Part shown: in pieces, positions 19,601 through 27,625 of the stretch
Numbering within the stretch: position 1 is the first letter of the stretch
Layout of the letters: each line of letters starts with the position of its first letter
DNA from: Sulfitobacter dubius
GTDB lineage: Bacteria > Pseudomonadota > Alphaproteobacteria > Rhodobacterales > Rhodobacteraceae
Assembly: GCF_900113435.1 (NCBI RefSeq)
Contig: NZ_FOPG01000001.1
Location: 248,001-312,000 of the forward strand
Reading direction: 5' to 3'
DNA: 64,000 bases
Notes under the pieces: model-generated
The model's input: the letters and a program-made list of their open reading frames with translations, nothing else
What the model was told of the DNA's origin: nothing
Databases searched by the model: none
Made by a program: the position numbers and the translations under genes

Positions 19601-21888
19601 ATGAAGCGGGCGCGACCACATGGCAGATCGTGGATTTGACCAATCCTGCCGCGCCTGTTGCCGTAGGGCAGATAAGTCTCAACATCAGCGTTAACCCGGA
19701 CGATATCGCCTACAATCCAGTTGACGGCATCATGTATGGGATTGATCAAAACTCAGGCTTTCTGTTCCGCGCCGCGGTCAATAACGGCGCCCCGAGTAAT
19801 GTGACACCCCAAGCAATTGGACCGGCTATCTATGCTGGCGTATTCGATGCGCTCTGGTTTGACGGCGACGGTAGGCTTTATGGCTACTCGAACACCACCA
19901 ACAACCTTTTCGTCATTTCCACTACCACGGGTGCGGCGCAGTTAATCTCAACCGTCGCCTTTGACGAAGGTGGGCGCAGCGATGGCATCTCTTGCCGGGG
20001 GCCAGCACCAATCCCCTTGGGCGGGATTTCGGGCAATATCTATGAGGACGCAGATGCCTCTGATGTAAGGGACAATGGTGAGACCAATCTCGGGGCGGGC
20101 GTGGGCATTTCGATCTATGACGATAACGGCACGCCGGCCAATATCGCAGATGATGTGTTTCTTGTCACGACCGACACGGCGGCCGATGGGACATATGCGG
20201 TGGGCGACCTTCTGGTCAGCACCACCTACCGCGTTGCGCTTGATGAGGCTGACCCTGATCTGCCTTCTGGGGCGACAATCGGCACGTCAAATCCACTGAT
20301 CGGGGTTGGGGTTTCAGGCAATAGCTTCACCACTGACCAAGACTTCGGATTTGACCCGGCGGGCAGTGACCTTGAGCTCAGCAAGATCGCCGCTGCAACC
20401 GGCACCACGACGCCGATCACCAACGTATCAGAAGGCGACACGATTGACTGGATCATCACAATCACCAATGTCAGCGGTGGCTCACCTTCTGGTGTGAAAG
20501 TAATTGACCAGATTCCCAGCGGATTTGCCTATGTCTCTGACGATGCGCCGTCGACTGGGGATACGTATGATCCCGACACCGGATTGTGGTTTGTGGATGA
20601 ATTGCTCAGTGGGACCAGCGAAACCCTCACTATCACGACCACCGTGCTTGGCAGCGGTGACTTCACCAATCAGGCCGAAATCATCTATAGTTCTCTGCCG
20701 GACCCGGACAGTGATCCAACCACCGGGCCGTTGACCGACGACCTTTTCGACCAACTGCCCGATGATGACGAAGCATCTTATTCCGTGAACCTCGTCACCG
20801 GAGAGCGGATCATGTCGGGCCGTGTCTTTATTGACAATGGGGCAGGCGGCGGCACCGCGCATGATGCTTTGCTGAACGGCAGCGAAGGCGGGGTGTCATC
20901 GGCGGTTTTGGAAATTCTAGACAGCGGTGGCGCGGTGCTGGCGACACCTGGCGTGGCGACGGACGGTACATGGAGCTATGGTCTCTCAGGCGCCTACAAT
21001 GGGGAAATCACGATCCGCGCAATTCCGGCCAATGACTACCGCGCGATATCTGAGGCAACGACCGATCTGCCCGATCTTGTTAATACCAACCCGCATGATG
21101 GTGAATTCACTTTTACGCCCGAAGCCTTTGGCAATCGCATGGGGTTGGACATTGGACTTCTGAAACTGCCCAGCTTGACGAATGACCGGACAACGACCGT
21201 CGCACAGGGCCAAGTGGCAACCTTACCGCATATCTATACCGCCACGTCTGAAGGGCAGGTGACATTCTCCTACGCAGGTGCCACTTCGACACCGACCGGT
21301 GCCTTTAGCGCGGCGCTCTATCAAGACGTCGGTTGTGACGACAGTCTGGATGGGCCAATCACCGGCCCCATCGCAGTCACCACCGGGCAAACCATCTGCA
21401 TCGTATCGCGTGTTTCTGCAGGCTCGGGCGCTGGGCAGGGCAGCACCTATGTCTATCAGGTTCTGGCGGCGACGGCGTTCGCCCGCACCACGGTGACAAG
21501 TTCTGCCGGCAATACCGATGAAATCTCTGTCGGGGGGCAGTCCACACAGATCGAGCTGCGCAAAACGGTTGAGAATGAGACCCAAGGGACGGTTGAAGGC
21601 ACCACTAATCTTGGCGGAGTAAATGATATCCTGCTCTACCGGATTTATCTGCGCAACAATGCGATCACGCGGGCGTCGAACGTAAAGATCTATGACATGA
21701 CCCCGCCCTATACGAGCCTGTCTGAACCCATTGTCGACCCGCAGCAGGTTTCGCCCAACCTTAACTGCAATCTGGTGCGCCCTGCGAGCAATGTAGCAAA
21801 CTATGCAGGCGCGATTGAATGGAATTGCATAGGTGAGATGTTACCAGGTGAAACCGGCGCGGTGCGGTTCCGGGTTGGGATACAGTAG
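16645..21888 (+). CDS. Very large secreted modular protein (GEVED, SdrD-B-like, DUF11 repeats)
   Basis: 1747 residues. A long signal-like region ends near ATRAALAQ (about residue 60). Then follow an N-terminal domain, a beta-sandwich (about 270-390), a DUF11-like domain (395-510), two tandem GEVED domains (about 544-701 and 712-877, both opening DRGDAP and ending GEVEDY), a propeller-like stretch (886-1116), an SdrD-B/CNA-B-like domain (1126-1236), DUF11 (1241-1352), another beta-sandwich, and a last DUF11-like domain (1632-1747). GEVED domains contain Asp-rich, probably Ca2+-binding loops such as DFNGDGTF. No sortase motif, autotransporter barrel or RTX nonapeptides were seen, so the export route is unclear. 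The start is uncertain: GTG 16645 or ATG 16657, neither with a clear RBS. Confidence 0.8.
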   Translation: MGIEMHFKFHLIGLFLTRILQGVAVSLRWCVLKAPLLRLIFATLLSLLPLSLATRAALAQQLILNPVGLPAVVGAGVGERALWSNAGTVGGVAVDIVAEMAFAGRDHVFTTGNGQIQITSRGQDPHFVDFYLYEAGTHNLTTNSGGVPVVADVFFQINDIDGPLNEQVYVNICEGSVEFVRIDRGATTYRGYIEGPDANLGTEVFYLAGDRPYSNQPVSGLEIFYPQVSTFNFGRTANNGFLVLLSNPTYDEAQTYDLQCGDFKAPLLQDDLKEQVLGEPVVVNILFNDSVATENNNAPANNSGEPSEYAKQAIDLIPPTGALNVVTDSQGHRVGFEVLGEGTWSYDDLTGELTFTPFAAFFAAPTPINYRYQSPIILPSEPQAYSAPAEVSIDVGSVGLLKLAQLVDLNLNGYADAGETIAYVFTAENFGNVDLTNVQLQETQFSGKGVQPVITFQAATSLSPEGTLLVGERAVYTATYTLVPEDLDTTITNQAEVTAQTPGGTNVSDLSDSENPGDGDGTPSNGPGEGRDDPTTIYAGSGPDRGDAPITYGDPQHADTAQYWIGALNGDGDGSPQHSIDGSGDDLDGTDDESEEAFPQLYGDLTRTVTVAVNEPTPGNGYLQAFVDFGGDGIFVGDQVATNIQDGGPQDLDGAVNGQISFPVSVPVTAVLTPTFVRLRWSSAIGLDAIIAAPDGEVEDYGITIKTPPDADRGDAPASYGDPQHIIEGPGAPEIYLGNNPPDIDLLPQNSVGATGDDVNGSDDEDGVVLPQFYRGGLAEITVTVSDLSGAARSSYLQAFIDFNGDGTFAQAGEQVALNLQDGDLLDKDGSTNGSILFEVAVPANATTLPTYARFRWSTDTTGLVTAFEGEVEDYQLIISNDPPPLTCDASLYAVVDSPSALVRMTFRDSGGSYSTTVDSSGSIGANRDGAWGYNALDGYIYGVDQGTRRLYRIDGAGNITNFGDIFGASAARNAGDILPNGRMIYEAGATTWQIVDLTNPAAPVAVGQISLNISVNPDDIAYNPVDGIMYGIDQNSGFLFRAAVNNGAPSNVTPQAIGPAIYAGVFDALWFDGDGRLYGYSNTTNNLFVISTTTGAAQLISTVAFDEGGRSDGISCRGPAPIPLGGISGNIYEDADASDVRDNGETNLGAGVGISIYDDNGTPANIADDVFLVTTDTAADGTYAVGDLLVSTTYRVALDEADPDLPSGATIGTSNPLIGVGVSGNSFTTDQDFGFDPAGSDLELSKIAAATGTTTPITNVSEGDTIDWIITITNVSGGSPSGVKVIDQIPSGFAYVSDDAPSTGDTYDPDTGLWFVDELLSGTSETLTITTTVLGSGDFTNQAEIIYSSLPDPDSDPTTGPLTDDLFDQLPDDDEASYSVNLVTGERIMSGRVFIDNGAGGGTAHDALLNGSEGGVSSAVLEILDSGGAVLATPGVATDGTWSYGLSGAYNGEITIRAIPANDYRAISEATTDLPDLVNTNPHDGEFTFTPEAFGNRMGLDIGLLKLPSLTNDRTTTVAQGQVATLPHIYTATSEGQVTFSYAGATSTPTGAFSAALYQDVGCDDSLDGPITGPIAVTTGQTICIVSRVSAGSGAGQGSTYVYQVLAATAFARTTVTSSAGNTDEISVGGQSTQIELRKTVENETQGTVEGTTNLGGVNDILLYRIYLRNNAITRASNVKIYDMTPPYTSLSEPIVDPQQVSPNLNCNLVRPASNVANYAGAIEWNCIGEMLPGETGAVRFRVGIQ

Positions 21889-21903
21889 ATCGACTGGACG
21901 TTA

Positions 21904-21926
21904 GCCGGGGCGCTTTATGCCCCGGC
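21904..21926. terminator. Bidirectional hairpin between the large secreted protein gene and egtB
   Basis: GCCGGGGC and GCCCCGGC form a perfect 8-bp stem in the 48-base gap between two convergent genes. There is no long T run, but the position supports a terminator. Confidence 0.55.
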
Positions 21927-21936
21927 GCATCCGCGC

Positions 21937-23199
21937 TTAGCCCACATCGCGGGCCAAGCGCAGACCCATCATTTGCCAGCGCTGATGGGGGTAGAAAAAC
22001 GTTCGGTAGCTGGGGCGCAGTTGATCCTTTGGCGTGGCACAAGAACCGCCGCGTAGCACCCGCTGATTGACCATGAACTTACCGTTGTATTCGCCCAATG
22101 CGCCCTCAGGTGGCCGGAAACCGGGGTAGGGGCCAAAGTCAGAGGCGGTCCATTCCCAAACGTCGCCCCAAATGCCTTTGCCCGGCAGGGGCCGCAGCGC
22201 GCCGAGGTCATTCGCATCGCCCATCAAATTACCGCTGATCGGCACATCGCAAAACGCGACCTCATGTTCTGCCTCGGTGGGTAAACGGCCTCCGGCCCAC
22301 CGCGCAAAGGCCTCTGCCTCATAATAGCTGACGTGCACAACCGGCGCATCAAGGGCAACGGGTTGCGCCCCACGCAGGCTAAAGGTCCACCATGTGCCGT
22401 CCTGCGGCCACCAATAGAGCGGATGCTCCCAGCTTTCGCGCTGCGCCACCGCATGGCCTTCCATCAGCCACAGCCGCGCATCACTATAGCCGCCATCCTC
22501 CATGAAGGCGATCCATTCACGGTTGGTCACTGGGCGGTCAGCGATTTCAAACGGGTCCAGCCACACCTTGTGCCGCGGCCCTTCGCAATCATAGGCAAAG
22601 CCGCGCCCCTCATGGCCAATCTTAATCAGCCCGCCTGCGTGTCGGGTAAAATTCAACGGGGTTTCATCGGTCACCGCCAGCGGCTCGGGGTCTTTATAGG
22701 TGGGCAAAAGAGGGTTGAAGCTCAGCCCATGCAACAGGTCGGTGATCAAAAGCTCTTGGTGCTGCATTTCGTGGTGGCAGCCCAGTTCCACCAGTTGCGC
22801 GATCTCATCCGTGTCGGCGCGGTTGGCATTCATCAGGTCGTTCAAGCTGTTTTCCACATGGTCGCGATAAGCCCGCACAGCATCTCCGTCGGGGCGCGAC
22901 ACCAGCCCCCGTTTGTCGCGGGCATGGCGGGGCCCGGCTTGCACGTAGTAGGAATTGAAAAGCAAGGCGAAACGGTCATCGGGCGACATGTACTCAGGCA
23001 GCCGAGGTTTGAGGATGAATTCCTCAAAGAACCACGTCGTATGGGCCAGATGCCATTTGACCGGCGAGGCGTCCTCCATGCTTTGCAGCATCATATCTTC
23101 AGGACATAGCGGCGCTGCCAAGGCCTGCGTCCGGCTGCGGGTGGCGGTAAAGAGGTTCAAAGCCTCATTGGGGGACATCGGCAGGGGGGTGGCGTTCAT
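21937..23199 (-). CDS. egtB: Ergothioneine-type sulfoxide synthase (EgtB family)
   Basis: 420 residues. The N-terminal DinB-like domain carries HLAHTTWFFEEF and the iron-ligand motif HHEMQHQELL. The C-terminal FGE-sulfatase domain spans roughly residues 190-420 (HVSYYEAEAFARWAGGRLPTEAE). EgtB uses Fe(II) and O2 to join a sulfur donor to hercynine, giving the sulfoxide precursor of ergothioneine. The methyltransferase EgtD often sits next to egtB but is not adjacent here: the neighbours are the secreted giant and the divergent purU. AAAGGAGCG precedes the start. Confidence 0.9.
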   Translation of the reverse strand: MNATPLPMSPNEALNLFTATRSRTQALAAPLCPEDMMLQSMEDASPVKWHLAHTTWFFEEFILKPRLPEYMSPDDRFALLFNSYYVQAGPRHARDKRGLVSRPDGDAVRAYRDHVENSLNDLMNANRADTDEIAQLVELGCHHEMQHQELLITDLLHGLSFNPLLPTYKDPEPLAVTDETPLNFTRHAGGLIKIGHEGRGFAYDCEGPRHKVWLDPFEIADRPVTNREWIAFMEDGGYSDARLWLMEGHAVAQRESWEHPLYWWPQDGTWWTFSLRGAQPVALDAPVVHVSYYEAEAFARWAGGRLPTEAEHEVAFCDVPISGNLMGDANDLGALRPLPGKGIWGDVWEWTASDFGPYPGFRPPEGALGEYNGKFMVNQRVLRGGSCATPKDQLRPSYRTFFYPHQRWQMMGLRLARDVG

Positions 23200-23434
23200 C
23201 TTAGGCGCTCCTTTGGTGGTCCGCGGGCAGGTTCCACTATGGGCAAACTTAAGGCCGACGCGTAGATTTCAAGCGATCACACTGGCTCACCATTCGGTAT
23301 AGCGCCGTTTCGGCCCCGGCAGAGCGCAGCATGGCTTGCCTTTCCCGCGCTGACCCGGCACTCGGTTCTTGCGTAAACGCGCAGAGGTTCCGCGCCTGAC
23401 CACGCCCCGTACAAAAGCCCCCAAGGATCGCCCC

Positions 23435-24319
23435 ATGACCAAGTTCTGCCTGACCGTTACCTGCCCCTCAAAGCGGGGGATTGTTGCCGCGATTGCCAAT
23501 TATATCGCTGAAACCGGCTGCAATATCACCGACAGCGCGCAGTTCGACGATGCGGATAACGGCCAGTTTTTCATGCGCATTAGTGCCGAGGCCGAAACCG
23601 GTGCGACGCTTGAGGCATTGCGCGAAGGCTTCGCTGCGGTCGCCCAGCCCTTTGCCATGAATTATGAGTTCCATGACCAAGATACCACGATGAAGGTCGT
23701 CATCATGGTCTCGCGCTTTGGTCACTGTTTGAACGATCTGCTTTATCGGGTCCGCATCGGCGCCTTGCCGATCGAGATCGTCGCGGTGATTTCAAACCAC
23801 ATGGATTACCAAAAGGTGGTGGTGAACCACGATATTCCATTCCACTGCATCAAAGTGACCAAGGACAACAAGCCGCAGGCTGAGGCGCGGATCATGGAGA
23901 TTGTGGAAGAAACCGGCGCGGAGTTGATCGTGCTGGCCCGCTACATGCAGATCTTGTCGGATGCAATGTGTCAGAAAATGTCGGGCCGGATCATCAATAT
24001 CCACCATTCCTTTCTTCCGTCATTCAAGGGGGCGAACCCCTACAAACAGGCCTATGAGCGCGGCGTGAAGCTGATCGGCGCGACCTCGCATTACGTAACT
24101 GCTGATCTGGACGAGGGCCCGATCATTGAGCAAGACATCGTTCGGATCACCCAATCGCAAAGCGCGTCTGACTATGTGTCGCTGGGCCGTGATGTCGAAG
24201 CGGGCGTCTTGGCGCGGGCGATTCATGCCCACGCTCACCACCGTGTATTCATGAATGGCAATAAAACCGTGGTCTTCCCAGCTTCGCCGGGCAGCTACAG
24301 CTCCAAACGTATGGGGTAA
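23435..24319 (+). CDS. purU: Formyltetrahydrofolate deformylase
   Basis: 294 residues, the normal PurU length. The N-terminal ACT domain (FCLTVTCPSKRGIVAAIANYI) is followed by a formyltransferase fold with the motif NIHHSFLPSFKGANPYKQA and HYVTADLDEGPIIEQD, which holds the catalytic Asn/His/Asp set. It hydrolyses 10-formyl-THF to formate and THF, balancing the C1 pool. The ATG at 23435 is chosen over an upstream frame start because AAGGAT precedes it and homology begins there. In roseobacters this enzyme can also serve demethylation-derived C1 units. Confidence 0.94.
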   Translation: MTKFCLTVTCPSKRGIVAAIANYIAETGCNITDSAQFDDADNGQFFMRISAEAETGATLEALREGFAAVAQPFAMNYEFHDQDTTMKVVIMVSRFGHCLNDLLYRVRIGALPIEIVAVISNHMDYQKVVVNHDIPFHCIKVTKDNKPQAEARIMEIVEETGAELIVLARYMQILSDAMCQKMSGRIINIHHSFLPSFKGANPYKQAYERGVKLIGATSHYVTADLDEGPIIEQDIVRITQSQSASDYVSLGRDVEAGVLARAIHAHAHHRVFMNGNKTVVFPASPGSYSSKRMG

Positions 24320-24328
24320 GGGCAGGCG

Positions 24329-24350
24329 GCCCCGCGTTTGATCGCGGGGC
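24329..24350 (+). terminator. Hairpin after purU
   Basis: GCCCCGCG / CGCGGGGC is a perfect 8-bp stem with a TTTGAT loop, 10 bases after the purU stop. There is no U run, so it may be only a 3'-stabilising structure. The gap between the purU stop and the next protein gene is about 350 bases. Apart from this hairpin and the tRNA-Thr gene nothing else is recognisable there. Confidence 0.5.
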
Positions 24351-24469
24351 ATGCTGCTTTGGCAGCGCAGATTAATGGTGACAAGGCAGTTGACCGCGAT
24401 TGGGCGGCGACGCATGCGAAGTTATCTGCTGCGAGCGATAGATAATTATCGTTAATCTATTTGGAGAAG

Positions 24470-24545
24470 TGGTGCCCCCACACGGACTCGAACCGCGGAC
24501 CTACTGATTACAAATCAGTTGCTCTACCAGCTGAGCTATAGGGGC
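24470..24545 (-). tRNA. tRNA-Thr (anticodon TGT)
   Basis: A 76-nt cloverleaf is read on the minus strand. The acceptor is GCCCCTA paired with TGGGGGC, the D arm is GCTCAGCTGGTAGAGC, and the anticodon stem ACTGA/TCAGT encloses the loop TTTGTAA, giving anticodon TGT. The T arm is CGCGG TTCGAGT CCGTG, followed by discriminator A and an encoded CCA. It decodes ACA and neighbouring Thr codons. No integrase or attachment-site repeat was seen beside it. Confidence 0.96.
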
Positions 24546-24672
24546 ACTGAGGGCTCATTTAGAGAAATGGCGCGGGGGGTGCAAGAGGGGAATTGCCGGA
24601 TTCTTTCGGATTTTACACGGGGCACGCGACGGGCTATTCAACGCCAAGGTTTTAGCGGTTGAGCGGAGTATT

Positions 24673-25548
24673 ATGCAGCTCGTTTTACACACAGGCGTCC
24701 ATTTTACAGAGGACGAGCGGCTGCTGAAATGCCTGCTGCGCAACCAAGATGACTTTGCCAAGGCGGGGATCAGGGTGCCGGGGCCCAGCACCTATCGCAA
24801 CCTGTTTCGCGACACACTCAATGCGATGCACAAAACCGAGCCTTCGGATGTGGCGCGCGATGTGTTGCTGGATGCGATTCTGGATGATGGCAAGGCCGAT
24901 CGGGTAATTCTGTCGGACGCCAATTTCTTCCGCTCGCCTGCGACGGCGTTGAAAGAAGGGGTGCTTTACCCCGCCGCGGCTGTGCGGATGCGGCGCATGA
25001 CCCGGCTCTTCCCAGATGATGAGATCAGCATCTTCATGGCGATCCGAAACCCCGCGTCGCTGGTGCCGATGCTTTATGAAAAAGCGGCGGATAAGACATC
25101 GGCAGCATTCTGGGGAGAGCGGGGGCCGACAGACCTGCGGTGGTCGGAAACGATCCAACAGTTGCGCGAAATGGCGCCAGAGATTCCGATCACCATTTGG
25201 TGCAACGAAGATACGCCGCTGATCTGGGCGCAGATAATCCGCGAGATGGCTGAATTGGCACCAGAGACCAAAATCAAAGGCGGCTTTGATCTGCTGCAAT
25301 CCATCATGTCCGAAGAGGGGATGCGGCGTTTCCGCGGCTATGTTGATACCCACCCCGAGATGTCCGAGGCGCAGAAGCGGCGGGTTATCATCGCTTTCCT
25401 CGACAAATACGCGCTAGAGGAAGAAATTGAAGAGGAGCTCGACATGCCCGGTTGGACCGAGGAGCTGGTCGAGCAGATGACGGCACTCTATGACGCGGAT
25501 GTCGAGATTATCCGCGCCATGCCGGGGGTTACCCTGATCGCGCCCTAA
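24673..25548 (+). CDS. Conserved hypothetical, degenerate sulfotransferase-like protein
   Basis: 291 residues, no signal peptide or membrane segment. The N-terminal strand-loop LVLHTGVHFTEDERLLKCLL looks like the start of a PAPS-dependent sulfotransferase (LHIGxHKTGTT) in which the phosphate-binding KTGT has been lost. The block FMAIRNPASLVPMLYEKAA resembles the second (3'-phosphate) motif RNP. This resemblance was judged by eye only. GAGCGGAG lies just before the ATG. The C-terminal third is strongly acidic (EEEIEEELDMPGWTEEL). The function is unknown. It is a monocistronic gene after tRNA-Thr, facing the PLP decarboxylase gene. Confidence 0.75.
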   Translation: MQLVLHTGVHFTEDERLLKCLLRNQDDFAKAGIRVPGPSTYRNLFRDTLNAMHKTEPSDVARDVLLDAILDDGKADRVILSDANFFRSPATALKEGVLYPAAAVRMRRMTRLFPDDEISIFMAIRNPASLVPMLYEKAADKTSAAFWGERGPTDLRWSETIQQLREMAPEIPITIWCNEDTPLIWAQIIREMAELAPETKIKGGFDLLQSIMSEEGMRRFRGYVDTHPEMSEAQKRRVIIAFLDKYALEEEIEEELDMPGWTEELVEQMTALYDADVEIIRAMPGVTLIAP

Positions 25549-25551
25549 GGT

Positions 25552-26955
25552 TCAGCCCGCGCCTGCCAATTCGGTGATCACCTCATAGGCCATCGCCACA
25601 TCCTCGGCCGTGGCGGTGAAGGCGCCTGCCTGAAAGCGGATCACCAATGCCCCGTCGATACGGGTTTGGGTCAGGTAGATGCGGCCGTCATCGTTGATGC
25701 GATTGAGCAGGTCTTGGTTATGCGCATCAAGGTCTGCGGTCGCAAGATGACGGAAGGTGAATAGCGACAGCATTGGCTGGGTCACGATCTCAAACCCGTC
25801 TGTTTGTTCCAGCCGTTTCGCCAGATCTTGCGCCCATGTCACATGGTTGCGGATCAGTTCACGCAGGCCTTCCAACCCATGGGCCCGGATCAGAAACCAC
25901 AGTTTTAGCGCCCGGAAGCGACGGCCCAGTGGGACTGACCATTCGGAATAATTCACGATCCCATCTGCGCCGTGGGTTTTAAGATATTCAGGTTGGATCG
26001 CCAGCGTACGGACAAGATCGTCGGGATTGCGCAGGAAGTGGGTCGTGCAATCAAACTGCGCGCCCAGCCATTTATGCGGGTTCATCACAACGGAATCGGC
26101 ACGTTCCACCCCGGCCCACAGGGCGCGAAACTCAGGGCAGATCATCGCAGACCCGGCCCAGGCGGCATCAACATGGGTGGAAAGCCCCTCGGCTTCGGCC
26201 ACATCCATCACAGCAGCGATGTCATCGCTGGCACCCGCGCTGGTGCCGCCGGTGCAGGCGATAATCCCCGCAGGCAAATGCCCCGCAGCGCGGTCAGCTA
26301 CGATGGCGTTGCGCAGCGCATTCGTGTCCATCGCGCGTGTCGGGCCGTGGGTGGGGATGCGCACAAGGTTCTCTTCGCCCAAGCCCGCAATCCAAATGGC
26401 CCGGTCGACCGACGTGTGCACCTCTGCCGAGCAATAGACCCGCAAGCGCGGCTGCCCAGAAAGCCCCGCTTTGTTGCCCTGCCAGTCCAGTGCCCGTTCG
26501 CGCATGGTCAGTACGGCACAAAGCGTGGCGGAACTGGCGCTGTCTTGGATCACACCCGTAAAACCATCCGGCAGACCGATCGCCTGGCGCATCCAGTCGC
26601 AAACGCGGGTCTCTAGCTCTGTCGCCGCCGGAGAGGTCTGCCACAGCATGCATTGCGCTGCGATGGCAGAGACGAAATACTCTGCCAAAACCGAGACGGG
26701 GGCGGCGTTGGCGGGAAAATAGGCAAAGAATCGAGGATGTTGCCAATGGGTCATGCCGGGCATGATGGTTTGCTCGAAATCGTCAAAGATCGCCTGCATC
26801 GCCTCGGCCCCCTCGGGCGGCGTGTCGGGCAGAGCAGAGAGCACCGCGCCGGGGGCGACCTGCGCGCGCACCGGCTGGCTGCGCAGGCCCGCGTGATAAT
26901 CTGCGGCCCAATCAGCCGCGCGGCGGCCCCAGTGACGGAAATCTTCCCAGTTCAT
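25552..26955 (-). CDS. PLP-dependent group II decarboxylase (aromatic amino acid decarboxylase-like)
   Basis: 467 residues. It has the pyridoxal-deC fold, with the PLP-binding lysine in VVMNPHKWLGAQFDC and the Asp of THVDAAWAGSA that pairs with the pyridine nitrogen. The size and sequence are of the DOPA/tyrosine/tryptophan decarboxylase type, which turns aromatic amino acids into amines. The exact substrate is not deducible. GGGAG precedes the ATG. The divergent neighbour is a MarR-family HpaR-like gene, and HpaR regulators control aromatic-acid catabolism, so a link to aromatic amine or acid metabolism is possible. Confidence 0.88.
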   Translation of the reverse strand: MNWEDFRHWGRRAADWAADYHAGLRSQPVRAQVAPGAVLSALPDTPPEGAEAMQAIFDDFEQTIMPGMTHWQHPRFFAYFPANAAPVSVLAEYFVSAIAAQCMLWQTSPAATELETRVCDWMRQAIGLPDGFTGVIQDSASSATLCAVLTMRERALDWQGNKAGLSGQPRLRVYCSAEVHTSVDRAIWIAGLGEENLVRIPTHGPTRAMDTNALRNAIVADRAAGHLPAGIIACTGGTSAGASDDIAAVMDVAEAEGLSTHVDAAWAGSAMICPEFRALWAGVERADSVVMNPHKWLGAQFDCTTHFLRNPDDLVRTLAIQPEYLKTHGADGIVNYSEWSVPLGRRFRALKLWFLIRAHGLEGLRELIRNHVTWAQDLAKRLEQTDGFEIVTQPMLSLFTFRHLATADLDAHNQDLLNRINDDGRIYLTQTRIDGALVIRFQAGAFTATAEDVAMAYEVITELAGAG

Positions 26956-27141
26956 CCGCGGCTCCCGTGGCTTTTGATCTTGGTCCTAATGCGCATTTTT
27001 CGCCCCTTGTTGTTGTATTGTCTCACTATTGTTCCGCTCCGCATCACCCCTTCAAGAATGGCGCCGCAGCGGTTATGGTGATCGTCACGCCCTTAGGGGC
27101 GGTGTTTGACTTGGTAAGTAGCGATCAGGAAACCGTCAAGA

Positions 27142-27612
27142 ATGGCCACAATGCCCCCCCTGCGCCGCACGGCCCGCTCCCTGCCGATAGCGCTGTTGCG
27201 CGCGCGCGAAAGGGTGATGGGCCCGATCCGGGAAATTCTGAACGAAAGCGGCATCTCGGAACAGAAATTCCGGGTGCTGCGTGTCGTTGAGGAATCCGGC
27301 CCAATGGAGCAAACAGCGCTCGCGCAGCAGGCCTGTCTGCTGCTGCCGAGCCTGACACGCATGTTGCGCGCGATGGAGGAAGAGGGGCTGCTGAGCCGTG
27401 CCAGTGATCCAGATGATGGGCGCAAATCCATCGTCACGATCACCGATCAGGGCCAACAGATTTTGCAAGACCACGCGGGCGATGCCGCGGCGCTATTTTC
27501 CGATTTCGAGGCCCGTTTTGGCAAGCAGCGGATGGAAGACCTGCTGGATATGCTCGAAGACCTCGTTAATCTGGATATGCAGAAAAAGACCGACGGGCAA
27601 AAGAAAGACTAA
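27142..27612 (+). CDS. MarR-family regulator, HpaR-like
   Basis: 156 residues. It has the winged-helix MarR core (ISEQKFRVLRVVEESGPMEQTALAQQACLLLPSLTRMLRAMEEEG), the wing D-DGR motif (ASDPDDGRKSIVTITDQG) and a C-terminal dimerisation helix. The sequence matches the homoprotocatechuate operon repressor type (HpaR). No hpa catabolic genes are in the window. The divergently placed aromatic-amino-acid decarboxylase is the nearest candidate target. A second in-frame ATG at 27151 is possible as start. Confidence 0.82.
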   Translation: MATMPPLRRTARSLPIALLRARERVMGPIREILNESGISEQKFRVLRVVEESGPMEQTALAQQACLLLPSLTRMLRAMEEEGLLSRASDPDDGRKSIVTITDQGQQILQDHAGDAAALFSDFEARFGKQRMEDLLDMLEDLVNLDMQKKTDGQKKD

Positions 27613-27625
27613 CGGGGAAGGGCGC

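Noticed and set aside
24470-24545. tRNA-Thr as an integration site for a genomic island
   Set aside because: No integrase, no direct repeat of the tRNA end and no change to accessory genes beside it were seen.
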